NCBI GenBank assembly: GCA_018334735.1
Contig: JAGXLK010000055.1
Location: 1 to 9,538 of the forward strand
DNA length: 9,538 nt
From: Planctomycetota bacterium
GTDB lineage: Bacteria; Planctomycetota; Brocadiia; SM23-32
Direction: 5' to 3'
Shown here: positions 6,105 to 9,538 of the stretch, one piece after another
Numbering within the stretch: position 1 is the first letter of the stretch
Layout: the number at the start of each line of letters is the position of its first letter
Translations under genes and position numbers: made by a program
Notes under the pieces: model-generated
Databases searched by the model: none
Told to the model about the DNA's origin: nothing
What the model saw: the letters and a program-made list of their open reading frames with translations, nothing else

Positions 6105-6166
6105 TGTGCCGTTGTCTTTTGCCGTTGTCTCCGTCGTTTTGTGATGGAATGCGTCCGAGGCGCATA

Positions 6167-6185
6167 ACCTTCAGCCCATCATTTC
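6167..6185 (+). repeat. 19-bp direct repeat, copy 2
   Basis: ACCTTCAGCCCATCATTTC, differing from the copy at 5756-5774 at one base. It lies about 80 bp from the 3' end of the ABC ATPase gene, at the far side of the island. Confidence 0.75.
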
Positions 6186-6238
6186 CTGGAGGTTTCCCGC
6201 CTTTTCTCCTTCCTCCAGTCCAATGGATTTCATTTTGT

Positions 6239-6264
6239 CCTGCCCCCGGATGCCAATGGGCAGG
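6239..6264 (-). terminator. possible terminator-like hairpin after the ABC ATPase gene
   Basis: On the minus strand the TAG stop is immediately followed by CCTGCCC (6264-6258), a 12-nt loop and GGGCAGG (6245-6239), a perfect 7-bp stem. No run of T follows (the next bases are ACAAAATG), so it is not a standard intrinsic terminator. A 3'-end stabilising role is equally possible. Confidence 0.3.
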
Positions 6265-7935
6265 CTACCCCGACAGGTGGGATGCTGAGTCGGCGAGGGA
6301 GCGGGTATAGGGATGCGACGGGCGCGACAGCACGCGGCCGGTGGGGCCGGTTTCGACGATTCGGCCTTCATTCAACACCGCAATCCGATCGCTCGATTTT
6401 CGCGCCAGAGCTATGTCATGGGTTATGAACAGCATGCTCAAACCCCGCTCTTCCTGAAGATTGTTGAGCAGTTTAATGATTTTTGCCTGAACACTGGCGT
6501 CAAGGAAAGATGTCGGTTCATCGGCGATCAGCACCTCGGGTTCGAGCACCAGGGCTCGGGCGATGACAACCCGCTGGATTTCGCCGCCGCTCAGGTGATG
6601 GGGATATCGATGCAGAAAATCTTCATCGTCGGGCAGTTCCGCATAGCGCAGGGCGGCTTTGACTTTCAGTTTTCGCTCCCCCGGCGGACCTGTTTTCTGC
6701 ACATCCAGCGGTTCGCGGACCGCCTCGAGCACATTCATCCGATGCGATATGGCTTCTCGCGGGTTCTGGAATATCAACTGCACCCGTTGATGGAAGGCGC
6801 GATCTCTTTTCTGGATTTTTTTCTCTTCGAGTTCCAGTTCTCCCCTGTCGGCCTCCAGCAATCCGACCACGCACCGGGCCAGCGTCGTTTTCCCCGAACC
6901 GCTTTCGCCAACAAGAGCCAGCGTTTCCCCCTCAAACACGGTCAGATTGATGCCGTCGAGCACGAGTTCGCCATCGTACGATTTTGAGAGATCTTTCACG
7001 GTGAGAAATGGGACCACACCTCCCCGGAGGCACGCCAGAAGTCTTCCATCGACTTTTCTGAGCGGCGGGGTTTGTTTTGCACAGATATCGACCGCCTGGG
7101 TGCAACGTCCGAAGAAAGGGCAACCGCGTTCGAGGAACCGGGAGCGTCCGCGTATGCCCTGGAGGTCTTTGCTGCGATCCATATCGGGGTAGCATCGGAT
7201 AAGACCGCGAGAGTATGGATGGCGTGGGTTGGTGAATACTGTTTGTGTGTCGGCAATCTCGACGATTTGTCCTCCGCAAAGGAAGGCCACGCGGTCGGCC
7301 AGGCTGGCCGCTGCGCCCAGATCGTGCGTGATGATCAACGAGACTTTATCCCGGCATAACTCGGCCACGATTTGGTTCACGGCTTTCTTGGATACGGCGT
7401 CGAGTGAGGACGTTGGTTCATCGAGGATGATTACTTCCGGATCGCACACCATTGCCATGGCGATCAGGGCACGTTGTTTCTCACCCGTGCTCAGCTGATG
7501 GGGGTAGGCGTCGAAACGATCGACTGGCAGTCCCGTTCTTTCGAGCATGTTTCGTGCGCGTTCATCGGCTTCTTTGCCCTGGCAGATGCCGTGTTCCAGG
7601 AGCGGTTCTCGCACCTGAACCAGCACGTTTTGGACGGGATTGAGCGCGTCATCGGTGTTCTGGAAGACCATGGAGATCTCTGTCCACCGGATCCCACGCA
7701 ATTTTTCGGAGGAGAGTTTGGCGACATCCGTGCCGTCAAGAAGGATTTCGCCTTCCACGCTGACGTTATCGGAACGCTCCTTCAGCAGTCCCATAAGACT
7801 CATGCCCAGGGTGGTCTTGCCCGTCCCGGATTCGCCCACGACGGCAAGAGTTTCTCCGGGGGCGACATGAAGATTGATGTCCCGCAGGATTTTTTTGCGA
7901 TCGTAAGCGACTGTGAGACCTGTAATTTTAAGCAT
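6265..7935 (-). CDS. fused dual-ATPase subunit of a peptide/nickel ABC importer (DppD-DppF type)
   Basis: 556 residues with two complete ABC ATPase domains that energise the importer. Domain 1: Walker A GESGTGKT (34-41), Q-loop Q92, signature LSTGEKQR (148-155), Walker B VIILDEP (168-174), switch H204. It is followed by the oligopeptide-transporter C-terminal extension (NPRHPYSRGLI) with four cysteines, C272, C278, C285 and C302, the motif reported in some DppD-like proteins to hold an iron-sulphur cluster. Domain 2: Walker A GESGSGKT (343-350), Q390, LSGGEIQR (448-455), VLIADEP (468-474), H506. It ends soon after HPYTRSL. All catalytic residues are present in both; only the first signature departs from LSGGQ/LSGGE. 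The gene overlaps the upstream DppC-like gene by 8 nt and lacks its own clear ribosome binding site, implying translational coupling. Fused forms such as GsiA and YejF exist. The substrate (peptide, nickel or other) is undetermined. Confidence 0.95.
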   Translation of the reverse strand: MLKITGLTVAYDRKKILRDINLHVAPGETLAVVGESGTGKTTLGMSLMGLLKERSDNVSVEGEILLDGTDVAKLSSEKLRGIRWTEISMVFQNTDDALNPVQNVLVQVREPLLEHGICQGKEADERARNMLERTGLPVDRFDAYPHQLSTGEKQRALIAMAMVCDPEVIILDEPTSSLDAVSKKAVNQIVAELCRDKVSLIITHDLGAAASLADRVAFLCGGQIVEIADTQTVFTNPRHPYSRGLIRCYPDMDRSKDLQGIRGRSRFLERGCPFFGRCTQAVDICAKQTPPLRKVDGRLLACLRGGVVPFLTVKDLSKSYDGELVLDGINLTVFEGETLALVGESGSGKTTLARCVVGLLEADRGELELEEKKIQKRDRAFHQRVQLIFQNPREAISHRMNVLEAVREPLDVQKTGPPGERKLKVKAALRYAELPDDEDFLHRYPHHLSGGEIQRVVIARALVLEPEVLIADEPTSFLDASVQAKIIKLLNNLQEERGLSMLFITHDIALARKSSDRIAVLNEGRIVETGPTGRVLSRPSHPYTRSLADSASHLSG

Positions 7936-8761
7936 GTTTGTGCTGCGGTTTCAGCAAAGTTTCGAGACTATGTCCGAGGAACACGAAAGCGACGATAAGG
8001 ACTGAAAGGCAGATGCCGGGCGGCAGCAACCACCAGCTCCAGGAAGGGGTGTAGTAGAACCCGAGCGCATTGCGAATCATGGTACCCCAGCTTATCGTGG
8101 CCGGATCGGTGATACCGATGAAAGCCAGCCCGGCTTCCAGAAAAATGGCCCTGCGCGCCCGATGGATGAACGAGGCCACCAGCAGAGGACCGAGGTCGGG
8201 TATGATGTGACCCATGGCAATGTGAACAGGTCCCGCGCCGAATGTGCGCGATGCCAGGACGTGGGGTCTTTCTTTCAGGGATAGAGTCTGCGCGCGGAGA
8301 ACTCGGGCTCCTCCGGGCCACAGCAGAAATGAGATAAGCAAGATCATGCCCCACAGGGCTGGCTGAAGGAAAGCCGACAGCAGAATAAGAAGTATGAGCG
8401 AAGGCATGACCAGTAAGGCATCGACAAATCGCATGGTTGCTTGCTCGTAAATACCTCCCGCGAGTGCCGTTGAGATGCCGAAAAGCGCGCTCAAGAAGGT
8501 CGAAAATACCCCGACGCCGATGGCGACCAGAATGGACGTGCGGGCTCCGGCCGCAAGGCGGGCGGCGACATCCTGCCCCACTTCGTTCGTTCCGAGCAGA
8601 TGTTCGGCCGAGGGAGCCTCCAGCACGTTAACGCTCTCTGCAGTGGGGTCGGGAGTCAGCATAGGGCCGGCAATCCCTATCAGGGCGACCAGTATCAGCA
8701 GGTACGAACCCGCTTTGCCCATGCCGCTCCGCATGACGGATTGTGCATATTTAATGTGCAC
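7928..8761 (-). CDS. DppC-like ABC importer permease
   Basis: 277 residues, typical for the DppC/OppC/NikC family. An N-terminal membrane segment (about residues 18-35) is followed by the family signature HLLGTNEVGQDVAARLAAGA (69-88) and several further membrane helices. The cytoplasmic coupling region that contacts the ATPase is present but divergent (VLASRTFGAGPVHIAMGHII). GLAFIGITDPATISWGTMIR is the usual late loop. It forms the inner-membrane channel with the DppB-like partner. The start is GTG at 8761, chosen because GAGGG lies about 6-7 nt upstream and the frame then covers the whole first helix; this start overlaps the end of the DppB-like gene by 11 nt. The 3' end overlaps the ATPase gene by 8 nt, so the three genes are one tightly coupled operon. 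Confidence 0.93.
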   Translation of the reverse strand: MHIKYAQSVMRSGMGKAGSYLLILVALIGIAGPMLTPDPTAESVNVLEAPSAEHLLGTNEVGQDVAARLAAGARTSILVAIGVGVFSTFLSALFGISTALAGGIYEQATMRFVDALLVMPSLILLILLSAFLQPALWGMILLISFLLWPGGARVLRAQTLSLKERPHVLASRTFGAGPVHIAMGHIIPDLGPLLVASFIHRARRAIFLEAGLAFIGITDPATISWGTMIRNALGFYYTPSWSWWLLPPGICLSVLIVAFVFLGHSLETLLKPQHKHA

Positions 8762-9538
8762 GGCTTACCCTCGGGTCGAGTTTCGAATAGAGCAGGTCCA
8801 CGAGCAAATTTACTCCCAGAACCAGCACGGCCGTCATCAGAACGGCTCCCTGCAGGACCGGGTAGTCGCGGTTCAGCAGCGATTGGCGAATGAGGTTGCC
8901 CATGCCCGGGTACGAGAAGACGATTTCGATGAACAAAGCGCCCGTGACCAGGCGGGTGGCGATCATAATACCGCTGGCGGTGACCACCGGGAGGAGCGCG
9001 TTCCGCGCGGCGTGATGATAACGCACCTTCCGATCCGTTAGCCCTTTCGCACGGGCGGTCAGCACGAATGGTTCGCCGACAGTGCTTATCAAAGAATTCC
9101 GCGTGAGCAGGAACATCCCGGGCACGTAGACCAGAATCAGTGAGGCCAGGGGGAGAATGAGATGCTTGAGCACGTCCCACAGAAGATTCAACCCGCTGAG
9201 CCCGGCGTAGGGGGTGCGGGCGCCCTGCAACGGGAAAATCTGCAACAGGACTCCAAAAACAAGCAACAGGATCACGGCGACAAAGAAACTCGGGAATCCG
9301 GACAGGGACATGATGGAAACCAACAATCCCCGATCGAGGTTGCCCCCATGCCGCCAGCCCGATTCAATTCCCGTCACGATACCAATCCCCGAAGAAATCA
9401 AAAAAGCCATTCCCACAAGCAGAATCGTCCACGGAAGGTAGGACAGGATGACCGAAGTCACGGGCGCTTTGAAATAAAAAGAGTGTCCCAGATCGCCGCG
9501 GATTAGTCGGCCGAGATAGGTGCCAAACTGTTTCCCTC
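8751..9538 (-). CDS. DppB-like ABC importer permease, 5' end missing
   Basis: 262 residues are visible; the 5' end lies beyond 9538. The true frame reads through the GTG at 9461: upstream codons give FGTYLGRLIRGDLGHSFYF, the family-typical block after the first extracytoplasmic loop, so 9461 is not the start. Further blocks are SLSGFPSFFVAVILLLVF (membrane helix), EPFVLTARAKGLTDRKV (the EAA-type coupling loop, with its AKG), HHAARNALLPVVTASGI and FIEIVFSYPGMGNLI. It ends in LLYSKLDPRV, a standard DppB ending. It pairs with the DppC-like subunit to form the transmembrane channel of a peptide/nickel importer. The two genes overlap by 11 nt. Roughly 50-70 N-terminal residues, and probably a solute-binding protein gene, should lie beyond the window. 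Confidence 0.93.
   Translation of the reverse strand, partial: GKQFGTYLGRLIRGDLGHSFYFKAPVTSVILSYLPWTILLVGMAFLISSGIGIVTGIESGWRHGGNLDRGLLVSIMSLSGFPSFFVAVILLLVFGVLLQIFPLQGARTPYAGLSGLNLLWDVLKHLILPLASLILVYVPGMFLLTRNSLISTVGEPFVLTARAKGLTDRKVRYHHAARNALLPVVTASGIMIATRLVTGALFIEIVFSYPGMGNLIRQSLLNRDYPVLQGAVLMTAVLVLGVNLLVDLLYSKLDPRVSRAH

Larger units (their letters stand above)
5437..6264. other. 828-bp convergent intergenic region, repeat island with no convincing gene
   Basis: Lies between the 3' ends of the DUF89 gene and the ABC importer operon. Positions 5437-5640 show no recognisable element beyond a pyrimidine-rich stretch around 5580-5613. From about 5750 to 6190 the DNA is a succession of GC-rich hairpins and repeats, listed separately. 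Open frames exist here on both strands (for example plus 5649-5945 and minus 5869-6165), but they are translations of the repeats, with arginine/proline/glycine-rich low-complexity products and no ribosome binding site. From memory, similar blocks recur between genes in PVC-group genomes. Confidence 0.7.

Noticed and set aside
5563..6165. ORFs in the convergent spacer on both strands
   Set aside because: Their sequences are translations of palindromic repeats, they overlap each other, and none has a ribosome binding site or domain.
6313..7998. Plus-strand ORFs of 224 and 174 codons opposite the ABC ATPase gene
   Set aside because: They are mirror frames of a protein with two full sets of Walker motifs.
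8751..9461. DppB-like permease as a complete gene starting at the GTG at 9461
   Set aside because: Upstream in-frame codons to the window edge encode the conserved RGDLGHSF region, so the gene is 5'-partial.
1..9538. CRISPR arrays, tRNA or rRNA genes
   Set aside because: No regularly spaced repeats with unique spacers, no cloverleaf with a CCA-type acceptor and no rRNA-like stretch was recognised by reading; a tRNAscan or Rfam search was not possible.

Overview
The window looks like a chromosomal segment from a Gram-negative-type bacterium, most likely in or near the PVC group (Lentisphaerae/Kiritimatiellota/Verrucomicrobia/Planctomycetes) or a neighbouring uncultured phylum. The main clues are a pseudopilin of the [20 protein letters not shown] type with an [12 protein letters not shown] segment, and intergenic DNA crowded with GC-rich hairpin repeats. 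This placement is inference from style, not from a marker gene.

Layout. Positions 1-558 (minus strand): a 3'-truncated dGTP triphosphohydrolase gene (dgt), preceded by a 44-codon lysine-rich small ORF with a strong ribosome binding site and a plausible promoter. Positions 600-1064: a doubtful plus-strand ORF, probably a decayed fragment, ending in an ACCAGAA tandem repeat. Positions 1065-1805 (minus): the pseudopilin gene. Its best promoter lies inside the 3' end of an IS1380-type transposase remnant (about 1876-2091). Positions 2092-2257: two hairpin repeats.

Positions 2258-4338 (minus) form a compact three-gene operon with 34-nt gaps: trmO-like methyltransferase, UPF0282-type metallo-beta-lactamase-fold hydrolase, DUF169 protein. 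A DUF89 damage-control-phosphatase-like gene (4573-5436, plus) is divergent from it across a 234-bp spacer. From memory, several of these families are better known from methanogenic and other anaerobic archaea and bacteria, so the block may be a transferred or co-selected set.

Positions 5437-6264 hold no convincing gene. They form a convergent repeat island with several hairpins, a near-identical 19-bp direct repeat, and an inverted second copy of the double-hairpin element found at 2110-2153. Positions 6265-9538 (minus) are a peptide/nickel-type ABC importer operon with overlapping genes: DppB-like permease (5' end beyond the window), DppC-like permease, and a single protein fusing the DppD-like and DppF-like ATPases. 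The solute-binding protein is not in the window; it may lie upstream beyond 9538.

No CRISPR array, tRNA or rRNA was recognised. The most interesting items are the trmO/MBL/DUF169/DUF89 neighbourhood, the paired double-hairpin repeats, and the promoter embedded in transposon debris.
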